Assembly: GCA_965229625.1 (NCBI GenBank)
Contig: CBDDJJ010000002.1
Location: 992,001-1,056,000, forward strand
Length of the DNA stretch: 64,000 nucleotides
Origin: JANQIO01 sp965229625
GTDB taxonomy: Bacteria > Pseudomonadota > Gammaproteobacteria > Pseudomonadales > Halieaceae
Reading direction: 5' to 3'
Numbering within the stretch: position 1 is the stretch's first letter; each line of letters begins with the position of its first letter. A program made the translations under genes and the position numbers. Below, piece after piece: positions 27,264 through 36,258 of the stretch. A model generated the notes under the pieces. That model did not search any database. It saw nothing but the letters and a program-made list of their open reading frames with translations, and was not told the origin of the DNA.

Positions 27264-28383
27264 GGTAGATCTCCAGCGCATCTTCCCGGGCTACCTCGCG
27301 CGGATTATTTACCAGCAGGCGCTGCTGGAGCATGGCGTCGTCCGCCAGCATTGGCAGGTCAGCCTCGGGCACCTCGGCCTCGGACAGGGTGGCCGGCAGG
27401 CCGGTATCACTGATAATGGCCTCCAGCTCAGCTACCAGCGCCTCCGCCGAGGCTCTGCCAGCCACAATTTCCGCCAGTTCGGCATACAGGGGCGCGGCCT
27501 CCGGCATGTTGAAACGCAGCACCGCCGGCAGCACCAGCGAGTTACTGAGGCCGTGGGGGATGTGGTAGTGACCGCCCAGCGGGTAAGCCAGGGCGTGCAC
27601 CGCTGCCACCGGTGCGTTGGCGAACGCCTGCCCGGCGAGCATGGCGCCAAGCAGCATGTTGGCCCGCGCCTCGCGGTTATCACCCTCGCGCACCGCGGCG
27701 CGGATACTGCCGCCCAGCAGGGTCAGCGCCTGGCGCGCCAGGTTATCCGAGAGGGGGTTCTTCTTATGGCGTGAGGTGTAGGCCTCGATGGCGTGCACCA
27801 TGGCATCTATACCGGTCATCGCGGTCACCCGCGGTGGCAGGCCCAGGGTCAAATCTGGATCCAGCACCGCCACATCCGGCAGCAATACCCGGGAAGACAC
27901 GCCCGCCTTTGTGGTTTCACCGGTAGTGACCACCGCCACCGGCGTCACTTCGGAGCCGGTGCCCGCGGTGGTCGGCACCAGGACCAGCGGCAGCCGCGTA
28001 CCGGTGACCTGGTCAACGCCATAGAGCTCCGCCAGCGACTGTTCCGATCTCAGCAGCACGGCCACTACCTTGGCCACGTCCATGGAACTGCCGCCACCAA
28101 TCGCCAGCACGCCGTCGATACCCTCTGCCAGCGCCAGTTCAACCGCATCGAGAATGACCGACTCGGGCGGATCCTCGCGCACCTGGTCATACAGTACTGG
28201 CGCATAGCCGTTGGCACGCAGTGCTGCCAGCGGCGGCTCCAGCAGGCCGATAGACACCAGGCCCGGGTCGGTCACCACCAAGGGCCGGGAAATACCCAGG
28301 CGCATACACTGCTCATGCAGTCGCAGGCTGCTGCCGGCGCCACTTTCGATGCAACCGGCAGTGCTGAAGGAGAAGTCCTTCAC
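27250..28383 (-). CDS. Iron-containing alcohol dehydrogenase
   Basis: 377 residues of the Fe-ADH family. The NAD loop is LAIGGGSSMDVAK (about 95-107), followed by LVLVPTTAGTGSEVTP. The metal-binding region includes TGIDAMVHAIEAYTSRHKK and HALAYPLGGHYHIPHGLSN, with three visible His near residues 200-280 suitable for iron coordination. It would oxidise an alcohol or reduce an aldehyde. It sits between the MDR reductase and the thioesterase in the maoC operon, 25 bases from the former. Confidence 0.92.
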   Translation of the reverse strand: MKDFSFSTAGCIESGAGSSLRLHEQCMRLGISRPLVVTDPGLVSIGLLEPPLAALRANGYAPVLYDQVREDPPESVILDAVELALAEGIDGVLAIGGGSSMDVAKVVAVLLRSEQSLAELYGVDQVTGTRLPLVLVPTTAGTGSEVTPVAVVTTGETTKAGVSSRVLLPDVAVLDPDLTLGLPPRVTAMTGIDAMVHAIEAYTSRHKKNPLSDNLARQALTLLGGSIRAAVREGDNREARANMLLGAMLAGQAFANAPVAAVHALAYPLGGHYHIPHGLSNSLVLPAVLRFNMPEAAPLYAELAEIVAGRASAEALVAELEAIISDTGLPATLSEAEVPEADLPMLADDAMLQQRLLVNNPREVAREDALEIYRAAF

Positions 28384-28408
28384 GGCGCGCTCCTTTCCAA
28401 AGACAGGC

Positions 28409-29392
28409 CTAGAACGTGAGGATGACTTTACCGCGCGCCCGGCGCTCGGTCATGCAGGTGAAGGCCTCACGGTATTCCTCGATGGGAAAACAGTCTGTCA
28501 CCACCGGCTTGAGTTTGCCGGCCTCGAACAGTTCCCACAGCTCGTGGATGTTGGCGATGTTGGTCTCCGGCTCTTCGCCGGTGAAGCGGCCCCAGAAAAC
28601 GCCCACAATCGAGCAGCCTTTCAGCAGCGCGAGGTTGAGCGGCACGCTGGGGATGGGGCCGGCAGCAAAACCAATGACCAGGAAGCGACCATTCCAGGCC
28701 ATGCCACGCAGGGCCTGCTCGGAGAAGTCGCCGCCCACCGGGTCATAGACCACATCCACGCCCTTGCCACCGGTCAGTTCCTTGATGGCTTCCTTCAGGG
28801 GCTGCTCGGAGTAGTTAATCACCTCGTCAGCACCCAGCGCCTTGCAGGTCTCCAGCTTCTCGTCGCTGCTGGCGGCGGCAATCACCTTCGCACCCATCAG
28901 CTTGCCGAGTTCCACCGCAGTGGTGCCGACGCCGCCGGCGGCGCCCAGCACCAGCAGGGTTTCCCCGGCCTGCAGCTGGGCGCGCTGTTTGAGCGCGTAA
29001 TAGGAGGTGAAATAGGTAATGGCGATGCCAGCCGCTTCCTCGAAAGACAGCGCCGCCGGCTTGGGAAATACCGCCATTTCATGGGCTGCGGCCTGCGAGC
29101 AGAAGCCGCCGACCGAACCCATGGAAATGACTTCGTCGCCGGGCTTGTAGCGAGTGACTTTCTCGCCCACCGCTTCTACCACGCCGGAAAACTCACCGCC
29201 GGGAATAAAAGGCAGCTCGGGCTGGAACTGGTACTTGCCCTGGATGATCAGCACATCCGGGAAGTTCAGTCCCGCCGCTTTCACGTTGATCAGCACATCG
29301 TGCTCACCCAGTTCCGGCACCGGCCAGTCGGCCTCGAGTGACAGCTTCTCGCCGTCACCCGGGCCCAGTTCGGCGCAAACCAGTGCGCGCAT
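28409..29392 (-). CDS. MDR-family NADPH:quinone / enoyl reductase
   Basis: 327 residues from the ATG at 29392, which overlaps the thiolase stop (TGATG). It is a zinc-free medium-chain dehydrogenase: GroES-like N-terminal part (AAGLNFPDVLIIQGKYQ, GGEFSGVVEAVG), Rossmann loop VLGAAGGVGTTAVELGK, and late motif VYDPVGGDFSEQALRG. It resembles quinone oxidoreductase/crotonyl-CoA-reductase-like proteins. In this operon, reduction of a double bond or carbonyl in an acyl intermediate is the natural guess. Confidence 0.9.
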   Translation of the reverse strand: MRALVCAELGPGDGEKLSLEADWPVPELGEHDVLINVKAAGLNFPDVLIIQGKYQFQPELPFIPGGEFSGVVEAVGEKVTRYKPGDEVISMGSVGGFCSQAAAHEMAVFPKPAALSFEEAAGIAITYFTSYYALKQRAQLQAGETLLVLGAAGGVGTTAVELGKLMGAKVIAAASSDEKLETCKALGADEVINYSEQPLKEAIKELTGGKGVDVVYDPVGGDFSEQALRGMAWNGRFLVIGFAAGPIPSVPLNLALLKGCSIVGVFWGRFTGEEPETNIANIHELWELFEAGKLKPVVTDCFPIEEYREAFTCMTERRARGKVILTF

Positions 29393-30570
29393 CAGGCGAC
29401 CTCGAACAGGCCAGCCGCACCCATGCCGCCGCCCACACACATGGTGACGACCACATACTTGACGCCGCGGCGCTTGCCTTCGATCAGGGCGTGGCCAATC
29501 ATGCGCGAGCCGCTCATGCCGTAGGGGTGGCCGATGGAGATCGCACCGCCGTTGACGTTGAGCTTGTCATTGTCGATGCCCAGCTGGTCGCGGCAGTAGA
29601 TAACCTGCACGGCGAAAGCCTCGTTCAGTTCCCACAGGCCGATATCGTCAACACTCAGGCCATGCTGCTTGAGCAGCTTGGGTATTGCGTAGACCGGGCC
29701 GATACCCATTTCATCGGGCTCGAGGCCGGCCACGGCGATACCGCGGTAGATACCCAGCGGCTCCAGACCCTTCTGCTCCGCCAGCTTGGCGTCCATGACG
29801 ACCTGGGCAGAGGAGCCGTCGGACAGCTGCGAGGCGTTGCCCGCGGTGATTGTGCCGCCCTCGAATACGGTCTTGAGGCCGGCCAGGCCTTCTGCGGTGG
29901 TGGCGCGCACGCCTTCGTCGGCCGCCACGGTACCTTCGGCTTCGCCTTCCTCACCGGTTTCCTTGTCCCAGGTCTTGCGGGTGCAGGTCACGGCGACCAG
30001 TTCGTCGTCAAACTTGCCCGCCTCGTAAGCCGCTGCTGTACGCTGCTGTGACTGCAGGCCGTACTCGTCCATCTGCTCGCGGCTGATGCCGTAGCGTTTG
30101 GCCACCACTTCCGCAGTTTCCAGCATGGACATGTAGACGGCCGGGTGCATGGCCACCAGCTCCTCGTCGCCGGCGCGGTGCAGGTTCATGTGCTCGTTCT
30201 GCACCAGGCTGATGGATTCGAGGCCGCCGCCCACCACCACGCTCATGCCATCGTGGATAATCTGCTTGGCCGCGGTCGCCACCGCCATCAGGCCGGAGGA
30301 ACACTGCCGGTCAAGGCTCATACCGGACACTGTGACCGGACAGCCGGCGCGCAGGGCCACCTGGCGGGCAATGTTCTGGCCGGTGGCGCCCTGCTGCAGG
30401 GCGGCGCCCATGATCACGTCATCGATTTCTGCCGGGTCGATACCGGCGCGCTTGATGGCCTCAGACACCGAGGCCGCGCCCAGGCTGGCGCCGGCCAGGT
30501 TGTTGAAGCCACCGCGATAGGCCTTGCCAATCGGGGTGCGTGCGGTGGATACGATTACTGCGTCTGTCAT
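29392..30570 (-). CDS. Acetyl-CoA acetyltransferase (thiolase)
   Basis: 392 residues from the ATG at 30570 with AAGGAG upstream. Catalytic residues: Cys90 in SLDRQCSSG, His348 in GHPYGMSG, Cys378 in CVGGGMGAAG. The protein is of the degradative type I/acetyl-CoA C-acyltransferase kind and would cleave a 3-ketoacyl-CoA. The REP doublet at 30618-30684 lies between it and the upstream SDR gene on the same strand. Confidence 0.95.
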   Translation of the reverse strand: MTDAVIVSTARTPIGKAYRGGFNNLAGASLGAASVSEAIKRAGIDPAEIDDVIMGAALQQGATGQNIARQVALRAGCPVTVSGMSLDRQCSSGLMAVATAAKQIIHDGMSVVVGGGLESISLVQNEHMNLHRAGDEELVAMHPAVYMSMLETAEVVAKRYGISREQMDEYGLQSQQRTAAAYEAGKFDDELVAVTCTRKTWDKETGEEGEAEGTVAADEGVRATTAEGLAGLKTVFEGGTITAGNASQLSDGSSAQVVMDAKLAEQKGLEPLGIYRGIAVAGLEPDEMGIGPVYAIPKLLKQHGLSVDDIGLWELNEAFAVQVIYCRDQLGIDNDKLNVNGGAISIGHPYGMSGSRMIGHALIEGKRRGVKYVVVTMCVGGGMGAAGLFEVA

Positions 30571-30617
30571 TGTCTGCTCCTTCTGCACCCGTTCGCGCGG
30601 GTGTCGAGAATTGTCCA

Positions 30618-30684
30618 GTCATTCCCGCGAAAGCGGGAATCCACGTTTGTTCGAAGTCTGGATTCCCGCTTTCGCGGGAATGAC
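30618..30684. repeat. REP doublet (two palindromes in opposite orientation)
   Basis: Left palindrome ATTCCCGC, loop GAAA, GCGGGAAT at 30621-30640. Right palindrome ATTCCCGC, loop TTTC, GCGGGAAT at 30662-30681. The flanks GTC/TCCA are mirrored, so the 26-bp units are exact inverted copies 15 bp apart. It lies inside an operon, between thiolase and SDR, and may slow degradation or attenuate transcription. Confidence 0.88.
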
Positions 30685-30691
30685 TCCATTA

Positions 30692-31612
30692 CTAGCTGAG
30701 GTCGATGCCCTGAGCTTCAGCGGCCATGCCGGTGAACTTCAGGGTTTGCTCGAAACCGGCCTGGGGCACAGCTTCGTTGTCGGTGCTGGTGATAGCCTCC
30801 CAGTGGGCAGCAATACCCTCCGGGGTCTGGTCTTCCGGTGCCAGGTAGGCCCCGTGGGTTTCGACCAGCTTGACCACCGAGTAGCAGCCGGCGCCGGCCG
30901 CAATAATCGTGCGGTTGGGGCCGTCTTCGCTGACCATGTAAAGCACCGCCGGGGTCACCGTTTCCGGGGTCAGCAGATCGAAGGCCTTCTCCGGGATCAG
31001 GCCCTCGGTCATACGTGTACCCGCGGTGGGCGCCAGTGCGTTGACCTTGATGTTGTACTTTGCGCCTTCCTGGCACAGGGTGTTCATGGCGCCGATCACG
31101 CCCATCTTCGCCGAGCCGTAATTGGTCTGGCCGAAGTTGCCGTACAGGCCGCTGGACGATGTAGTCATGACGATACGGCCATAGGCCTGCTCGCGCATAA
31201 CGTCCCAGACGGCCTTGGTGCAGTTGATGGAGCCCATCAGGTGCACATCCAGCACCATCTTGAAGTCGTCCAGGGAACCCTTGGCGAAGCTCTTGTCGCG
31301 CAGGATGCCGGCATTGTTGACCAGGATATCGATACGCCCCCACTGGTCCATGGCCTGCTTGACCATGGCCTCGACCTCGTCGTACTTGGCAACATTGGCG
31401 CCATTGGCGATGGCCTCACCGCCCAGCGCCTCGATTTCCGCCACCACGGCCCTGGCCGCCTCGCTGGAGCCGCCGGTACCATCAGCGGCACCGCCGAGGT
31501 CATTGATCACCACTTTAGCGCCGCGCTTGGCGAGTTCGATGGCGTGGCTGCGGCCGAGGCCGCCGCCGGAACCGGTGACAATCGCGACCTTGCCTTCGTA
31601 TGTAATGCTCAT
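30692..31612 (-). CDS. SDR of the 3-hydroxyacyl-CoA dehydrogenase type (MFE-2-like)
   Basis: 306 residues. Motifs: TGSGGGLGRSHAIELAKRGA cofactor loop, NDLGGAADGTG after beta-2 (Asp suggests NAD), NNAGILRD, Ser in TTSSSGLYGNFGQ, and YGSAK. The sequence resembles the dehydrogenase half of peroxisomal multifunctional enzyme type 2, which pairs with a MaoC-type hydratase. The maoC gene lies ten bases upstream, consistent with (R)-3-hydroxyacyl-CoA oxidation. Confidence 0.9.
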   Translation of the reverse strand: MSITYEGKVAIVTGSGGGLGRSHAIELAKRGAKVVINDLGGAADGTGGSSEAARAVVAEIEALGGEAIANGANVAKYDEVEAMVKQAMDQWGRIDILVNNAGILRDKSFAKGSLDDFKMVLDVHLMGSINCTKAVWDVMREQAYGRIVMTTSSSGLYGNFGQTNYGSAKMGVIGAMNTLCQEGAKYNIKVNALAPTAGTRMTEGLIPEKAFDLLTPETVTPAVLYMVSEDGPNRTIIAAGAGCYSVVKLVETHGAYLAPEDQTPEGIAAHWEAITSTDNEAVPQAGFEQTLKFTGMAAEAQGIDLS

Positions 31613-31622
31613 TGCTGACTCC

Positions 31623-32087
31623 TTAACCCGTAAACACCATGGAGAGCCACTCGCAGGCCAGTGCCGGCGTCTCCTCGCCCTCGATCTCTACCGTAATGTT
31701 CTGCTTGACCAGGAAGCGGTTGTCATCCTTCTGCTGGATGTCAGCGATTTCGACGTGGGCCCGCACTTTCTTGCCGGCGCGTACCGGCGCCAGGAAACGG
31801 ACCTTGTCGAAACCGTAGTTAACGCCCATCACCACGCCTTCGGGCATCACGCCGAGGCCCGAGGTCATCGGCACCAGGCAGGACAGGGTCAGGAAGCCGT
31901 GGGCGATCGTGCCGCCGAAAGGCGTCTGCTTGGCCGCCTCCTCGTCGACATGGATAAACTGGTGATCGTCGGTGCAATCGGCAAATTCATTGATGCGCTG
32001 TTGGGTCAGTTCGGTCCAGGGGCCGGGCTCGAACTTCTGCCCAACGCAGCTCAAAAACTCTTCTTTAGGTACGACTTGTACGCCCAT
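31623..32087 (-). CDS. MaoC-like (R)-specific enoyl-CoA hydratase
   Basis: 154 residues of hotdog fold. The hydratase motif is FADCTDDHQFIHVDEEAAK, followed by FGGTIAHGFLTLS, providing the Asp/His active-site pair. It would hydrate an enoyl-CoA to the 3-hydroxy compound handled by the following SDR. First gene of the leftward six-gene operon, about 95 bases downstream of the operator-promoter at 32182-32210. Confidence 0.93.
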   Translation of the reverse strand: MGVQVVPKEEFLSCVGQKFEPGPWTELTQQRINEFADCTDDHQFIHVDEEAAKQTPFGGTIAHGFLTLSCLVPMTSGLGVMPEGVVMGVNYGFDKVRFLAPVRAGKKVRAHVEIADIQQKDDNRFLVKQNITVEIEGEETPALACEWLSMVFTG

Positions 32088-32181
32088 GAACAGGGTTCCT
32101 TCGTTGGTGGGTGAGGCAGCCCTTCAGTGTAGTCCACGCGCAGCAGGCGGCGCGGGCCGAGGCCTGCGAAAAAGGGATTTG

Positions 32182-32210
32182 AACATACAGTATGAAAATG
32201 CGACTTTCAA
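32182..32210 (-). promoter_or_regulatory. Promoter with overlapping palindrome ahead of maoC
   Basis: Leftward: -35 TTGAAA (32210-32205), 17-base spacer, -10 TATGTT (32187-32182). Overlapping the -10 is a nearly palindromic AACATACAGTATGAA (32182-32196). The site at 56394-56422 has the same palindrome, -10 sequence, spacer length and a shared CAAGTAT at the same distance, so both are probably controlled by one repressor. Confidence 0.65.
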
Positions 32211-32299
32211 GTATACCCGCGGTGTGCGCATTGCCGCGCCACGGGGCTGGCGGCATAATGCGACGCCACAGCAATCACCACTTCACGGTTCCTTATAAT

Positions 32300-32755
32300 A
32301 TGAAGCACGTTGCAGTTATCCTGCTCGGCCTGCTGGCCGCTATCGCGATGGCCGAAGAGAAGTTCCCGGGCATCGAAAACCTGATGACCGCCAAGGAGTT
32401 CCAGGACGCGGGGCTGGACCACCTCAATGAGCGCGAGCTCAAGGCGCTCAACGCCTGGCTGATCAACTATACGGCGGGTACGGCAGCCGTGTTGGTGCAA
32501 AGTAATGAAGAGGTCAAGGCCGCCAAGAGCGAAGCCGCCATCGTTTCCCGTATCCAGGGCGATTTTACCGGCTGGACCGGTGAAACCCTGTTCCGGCTGG
32601 AAAATGGGCAGATCTGGCGCCAGCGCCTGTCCGGACGCTACAAGTACTCCGGGCCACCCAACCCGGAAGTGAGCATTTCAAGGAACTTCATGGGCTTCTA
32701 CAAGATGACGGTTACCGAGACCGGCAAGAGCATCGGCGTCAAGCTGGTCAATTGA
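32300..32755 (+). CDS. Small secreted protein of unknown function
   Basis: 151 residues from the ATG at 32300. A cleavable signal peptide (MKHVAVILLGLLAAIAMA) is followed by a mature part starting EEKFPG. The motif LMTAKEFQDAGLDHLNEREL and a C-terminal beta-rich stretch (LFRLENGQIWRQRLSGRYKY) are seen. I do not recognise a family. The gene is divergent from maoC, so its upstream region overlaps the maoC promoter. An upstream in-frame ATG at 32192 would destroy the signal peptide. Confidence 0.78.
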   Translation: MKHVAVILLGLLAAIAMAEEKFPGIENLMTAKEFQDAGLDHLNERELKALNAWLINYTAGTAAVLVQSNEEVKAAKSEAAIVSRIQGDFTGWTGETLFRLENGQIWRQRLSGRYKYSGPPNPEVSISRNFMGFYKMTVTETGKSIGVKLVN

Positions 32756-32958
32756 TTCCCCCCGGCGTCGTCATGCGGCGCCGGCGAACTCCTCCCCCAG
32801 GCTCGTGGGCAGCACCCACAGCCGCCTGCAAGTAGTGGGCGCTACGCCGCAAGGCGGCATCCAGCTTAGTTCCCCGAGTGTGAATTTTTTACAAACTTCA
32901 GTTTGGGGATTCGTTGAGGGACTTGTGCGTTCATGCGTTAATTCGGTACGGCTCGCAA

Positions 32959-32979
32959 AGTGCACACTTTCTGTGCACT
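32959..32979. promoter_or_regulatory. Palindromic site upstream of the TonB-dependent receptor
   Basis: AGTGCACA, five bases, TGTGCACT: a perfect 8-bp inverted repeat ending 45 bases before the receptor ATG. It is placed as an operator or leader hairpin. A weaker repeat, CAAAC/GTTTG, lies near 32892-32905. Nothing else was identified in 32756-33024. Confidence 0.5.
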
Positions 32980-33024
32980 GAGAGCTCACATCAGATCTGA
33001 AAAAAAATTCACAGGGGAATCAAT

Positions 33025-35892
33025 ATGTTGTCCAAAAAACCACTTGCCCTGGCTGTGAATGCTGCACTGGGTGTCGCTTCTGCGATGACCGTGCCGCAAG
33101 TCATGGCGCAAGAAGATGCCTCGCTGGAAGAGGTAATCGTTACCGGATCGCGTATCCAACGCGCGAACCTGGTGACCTCCAGCCCGGTTCAGCAGCTCGA
33201 CGCTGAACAGCTGGCCTTCACCGGTGTTACCCGGGTGGAAGACGTCCTGTCTCAGCTGCCGCAGGTAACCCTGGACCAGTCGTCCGGTCAGGCCATTGAG
33301 TCTATCGGTACCGCGACCATGGAACTGCGCCAGCTCGGCTCCAGCCGTACCCTGGTGCTGTTGAACGGCCGCCGCCTGCCCACCAACTCGCCGCTCGACA
33401 CCAACTCCGGTGCCGACCTCAACTTCATCCCGATGCAGTTGGTGAAGCGTGTTGAAGTACTGACCGGTGGTGCATCTTCCACCTACGGTCCGGACGCTGT
33501 GGCCGGTGTTGTTAACTTCATCATGGTTGACGACTTCGAAGGCGTTAAGCTGGACTACCAGTTCAGCCAGTACCGCCACGACAACGACGGTGGCTTCATC
33601 CCGCAGAACGCAGCAGATGCGGGCTTCCCGTTTGCCAATGACACCGCCAACGACGGTGACATCGATGACATCAGCTTTGTTATCGGCGGCAACCTGAACG
33701 AAGGCCGCGGCAACATCACGGCATACGCTACCTACCGTGACATCGAAGGCATCACCCAGTCCGAGCGCGACTACAGCGCCTGTGCTATCCGCTCTCGCAG
33801 CGGCCCCTGCCTGGGTTCGGCCACCAACGAAGCCGGTAGCTTCTACTTCGACAATGACGGCTTCCTGCAGCCGTACAACGTGGCTGGCACCGAGTTCCAG
33901 GAAGGCTTTGGCGAGCTGTTCAACTTCGCACCGCCCAGCTACCTGCAGCGTCCTGACGAGCGGACCACCCTGGGTGCCATGGCGCGTTACGAGCTGAACG
34001 AGCAGGTTGAGGTTTACTCTGAACTGATGTTCATGGACAACCGTTCAATCGCTCAGTTCGGCCCGGCCGGTGTGTTCTTCAACACCCTGGACTTCAACTG
34101 TGGCAACCCCTTCCTGTCCGACAGCCAGCGCGATGTCGTCGGTTGTACCGGAGCGCCGGACGACCAGATGGTCACCACCATCTTCGGCCGTCGTAACGTA
34201 GAAGGCGGTCCGCGTTTCGGTGATATCCGCCACACCACCTATCGCGGCCTGTTCGGCCTGCGTGGCGACATCAACGACACCTGGAGCTACGACGTTTCCT
34301 ACCAGTACTCCGAAGTGGACATGCGTACCCGGAACGGTAACTACGTAAACGTTGCCAACGTTGACGACGCTATCGACGTCAACCCCGACGGTACCTGTAT
34401 GACCAGCGACCCGAACTGTGTGCCCTATAACATCTTCCAGACCGGTGGTGTCACCGAGGAAGCGCTGGGCTACATCGGCCAGCAGTACTTCGAGCGCGGC
34501 ACCACCGACCAGGAGATCTTCCAGGCCTTCGTACAGGGTGACCTGGGCGACTACGGCGTAAGCCTGCCCTGGGCAGAGAACGGCGTATCCGTAATCTTCG
34601 GCTTCGAGTACCGCGAAGAGTCCCTGGAGTACCGTCCTGACGACGCGGCCCTGGCGGGCACCGTTGGCGGCCTGGGTGCAGCACTGACCCCGATCGCTGG
34701 TGAGTACGACGTGACGGAATTCTTCACCGAAGCCAGCATTCCGCTGGTGGAAGGTAAGGACTTTATGCAGTCTGTCGTCCTGGACCTCGGCTACCGCTAC
34801 TCTGACTACGATCCTTCCGGCGAAACCACGGACACCTACAAGGTAGCCCTGGGCTGGGATATCAACGAGCAGATCAAGCTGCGTGGTAGCTACCAGCGCG
34901 CGGTACGTGCACCGAACCTGGTTGACCAGTTCGAGCCGGTATCCGGTGGTCTGTTCGCCATGGACAACGACCCCTGTGGCGGCGTTGTTAACGGTGTGAG
35001 CCAGCGTGGTTATACCTTCGAGCAGTGTGCTCGCTCCGGTGTATCACAGGCAATCTGGGATCAAGGCGGTCCGAGCGACTCCCCGGCAGCCCAGTACAAC
35101 ACCATCACTGGTGGTGATCCCGATCTGTCGCCGGAAGAAGCTGACACCTACAGCTTCGGCTTCATCGTATCGCCGAACTTCCTGCCGGGCTTCACGGCCT
35201 CTGTCGACTACTACGACATCAAGGTGGAAGACGCGATCACCAGCATCGACCAGGAAACCACCCTGCTGCAGTGTATCGAGACGGGCAACTTCTGTGACTC
35301 CGTATCTCGTGGTCAGAACGACACCCTGTGGCTCGGCCTGGCAGCTCCCGGTAACGGTGTTAACGCCCAGTCTGCCAACATCGGCTTCTTCCAGACCAAG
35401 GGTGTGGACGTCGAGTTGACCTACAACGTGGATATCGGCGAGTGGGGTAGCCTCAACTTCGTCAACATCTACGGCTACGTAGACGAGTGGGTGCAGGAGC
35501 AGTACGACGGTGCTGGCGAAGAGTCTTGTGAAGGCCTGTACGGTGGTTCCTGTGTACTGCCGCTGCCTGAAAACAAGAACCGCTTCACGGCAACCTGGGC
35601 AACTCCCTGGGATCTCACCGTTAACCTGACCTGGCGTTACATCGATGGCGTGGATCAGACCGGTAACTCCGGTACTCCGATCGACATCGACTCCCAGGAC
35701 TACATCGACCTGGCTGCTACCTGGGCCGTCACCGACTACGCGACCCTGCGTCTGGGTATGAACAACGTAATGGATGAACAGCCTCCGTTCGTTGCTCAGG
35801 GTGTAACTGCTCGTGAGAACGGTAACACCTACCCGGGTGTGTACGACCCGCTGGGTCAGTACTGGTTCGCCGGTGTAACCATGCAGTTCTAA
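33025..35892 (+). CDS. TonB-dependent outer-membrane receptor
   Basis: 955 residues. The signal peptide ends in QVMAQ (about residue 29), followed by the plug domain with EEVIVTGSRIQR, the segment LNGRRLPTNSPLDTNSG and VEVLTGGASSTYGPDAVAGV. A long beta-barrel is closed by the terminal aromatic YWFAGVTMQF expected of outer-membrane proteins. It resembles the large receptors of marine and sphingomonad-type bacteria used for glycans, peptides or other bulky substrates; the ligand is unknown. A strong terminator follows, so it is probably monocistronic, but the next genes suggest a functional link. Confidence 0.95.
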   Translation: MLSKKPLALAVNAALGVASAMTVPQVMAQEDASLEEVIVTGSRIQRANLVTSSPVQQLDAEQLAFTGVTRVEDVLSQLPQVTLDQSSGQAIESIGTATMELRQLGSSRTLVLLNGRRLPTNSPLDTNSGADLNFIPMQLVKRVEVLTGGASSTYGPDAVAGVVNFIMVDDFEGVKLDYQFSQYRHDNDGGFIPQNAADAGFPFANDTANDGDIDDISFVIGGNLNEGRGNITAYATYRDIEGITQSERDYSACAIRSRSGPCLGSATNEAGSFYFDNDGFLQPYNVAGTEFQEGFGELFNFAPPSYLQRPDERTTLGAMARYELNEQVEVYSELMFMDNRSIAQFGPAGVFFNTLDFNCGNPFLSDSQRDVVGCTGAPDDQMVTTIFGRRNVEGGPRFGDIRHTTYRGLFGLRGDINDTWSYDVSYQYSEVDMRTRNGNYVNVANVDDAIDVNPDGTCMTSDPNCVPYNIFQTGGVTEEALGYIGQQYFERGTTDQEIFQAFVQGDLGDYGVSLPWAENGVSVIFGFEYREESLEYRPDDAALAGTVGGLGAALTPIAGEYDVTEFFTEASIPLVEGKDFMQSVVLDLGYRYSDYDPSGETTDTYKVALGWDINEQIKLRGSYQRAVRAPNLVDQFEPVSGGLFAMDNDPCGGVVNGVSQRGYTFEQCARSGVSQAIWDQGGPSDSPAAQYNTITGGDPDLSPEEADTYSFGFIVSPNFLPGFTASVDYYDIKVEDAITSIDQETTLLQCIETGNFCDSVSRGQNDTLWLGLAAPGNGVNAQSANIGFFQTKGVDVELTYNVDIGEWGSLNFVNIYGYVDEWVQEQYDGAGEESCEGLYGGSCVLPLPENKNRFTATWATPWDLTVNLTWRYIDGVDQTGNSGTPIDIDSQDYIDLAATWAVTDYATLRLGMNNVMDEQPPFVAQGVTARENGNTYPGVYDPLGQYWFAGVTMQF

Positions 35893-35932
35893 GAACTGCA
35901 CCTGAGTGGAGGCAACTCCACCCTGGGAAAAA

Positions 35933-35958
35933 GGCGGGCGCAAGCCCGCCTTTTTTTT
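35933..35958 (+). terminator. Terminator of the TonB-dependent receptor gene
   Basis: GGCGGGC, loop GCAA, GCCCGCC and eight T, about 40 bases after the stop codon. Confidence 0.92.
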
Positions 35959-36023
35959 GCCTCGCAACAGGCGTGAATGCTCAGTCTTTATCTCCCTCGA
36001 CACATAAACCAGGCACTACTCAA

Positions 36024-36142
36024 GGGTTCGATCTGGGGGTGCGCTTCCACGGACCGTGAACGGCCAGGACGGCCGTTCCCGAGCGAGACAGGGATGTCAT
36101 GCTTTTAGCGTGTCCGTGGAAGCGCACCCCCAGAGCGAACCC
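36024..36142 (+). repeat. Structured repeat, copy B
   Basis: A stem of 31 positions with one mismatch joins 36024-36054 to 36112-36142. Inside: GGACCGT, hairpin GAACGGCC, loop AGGAC, GGCCGTTC (36058-36078), a second hairpin GAC, loop AGGGAT, GTC, then GCGTGTCC. It fills most of the 365-bp gap between the receptor terminator and the oxygenase gene; nothing else was identified there. Confidence 0.82.
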
Positions 36143-36258
36143 GACCTACGGAGCTATGCTTCTCATCGAGCCACGGGCGAATTCCTGGATGTATTACCCT
36201 GCGATCACCGGGCGAACTGTGCGATAATCGCGCGCTTCGCAAGCAATCCTCCAAACAC

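Noticed and set aside
32294..32299. TATAAT directly before the ATG of the small secreted protein
   Set aside because: As a -10 box it would place the transcription start inside the coding region, and no -35 fits.
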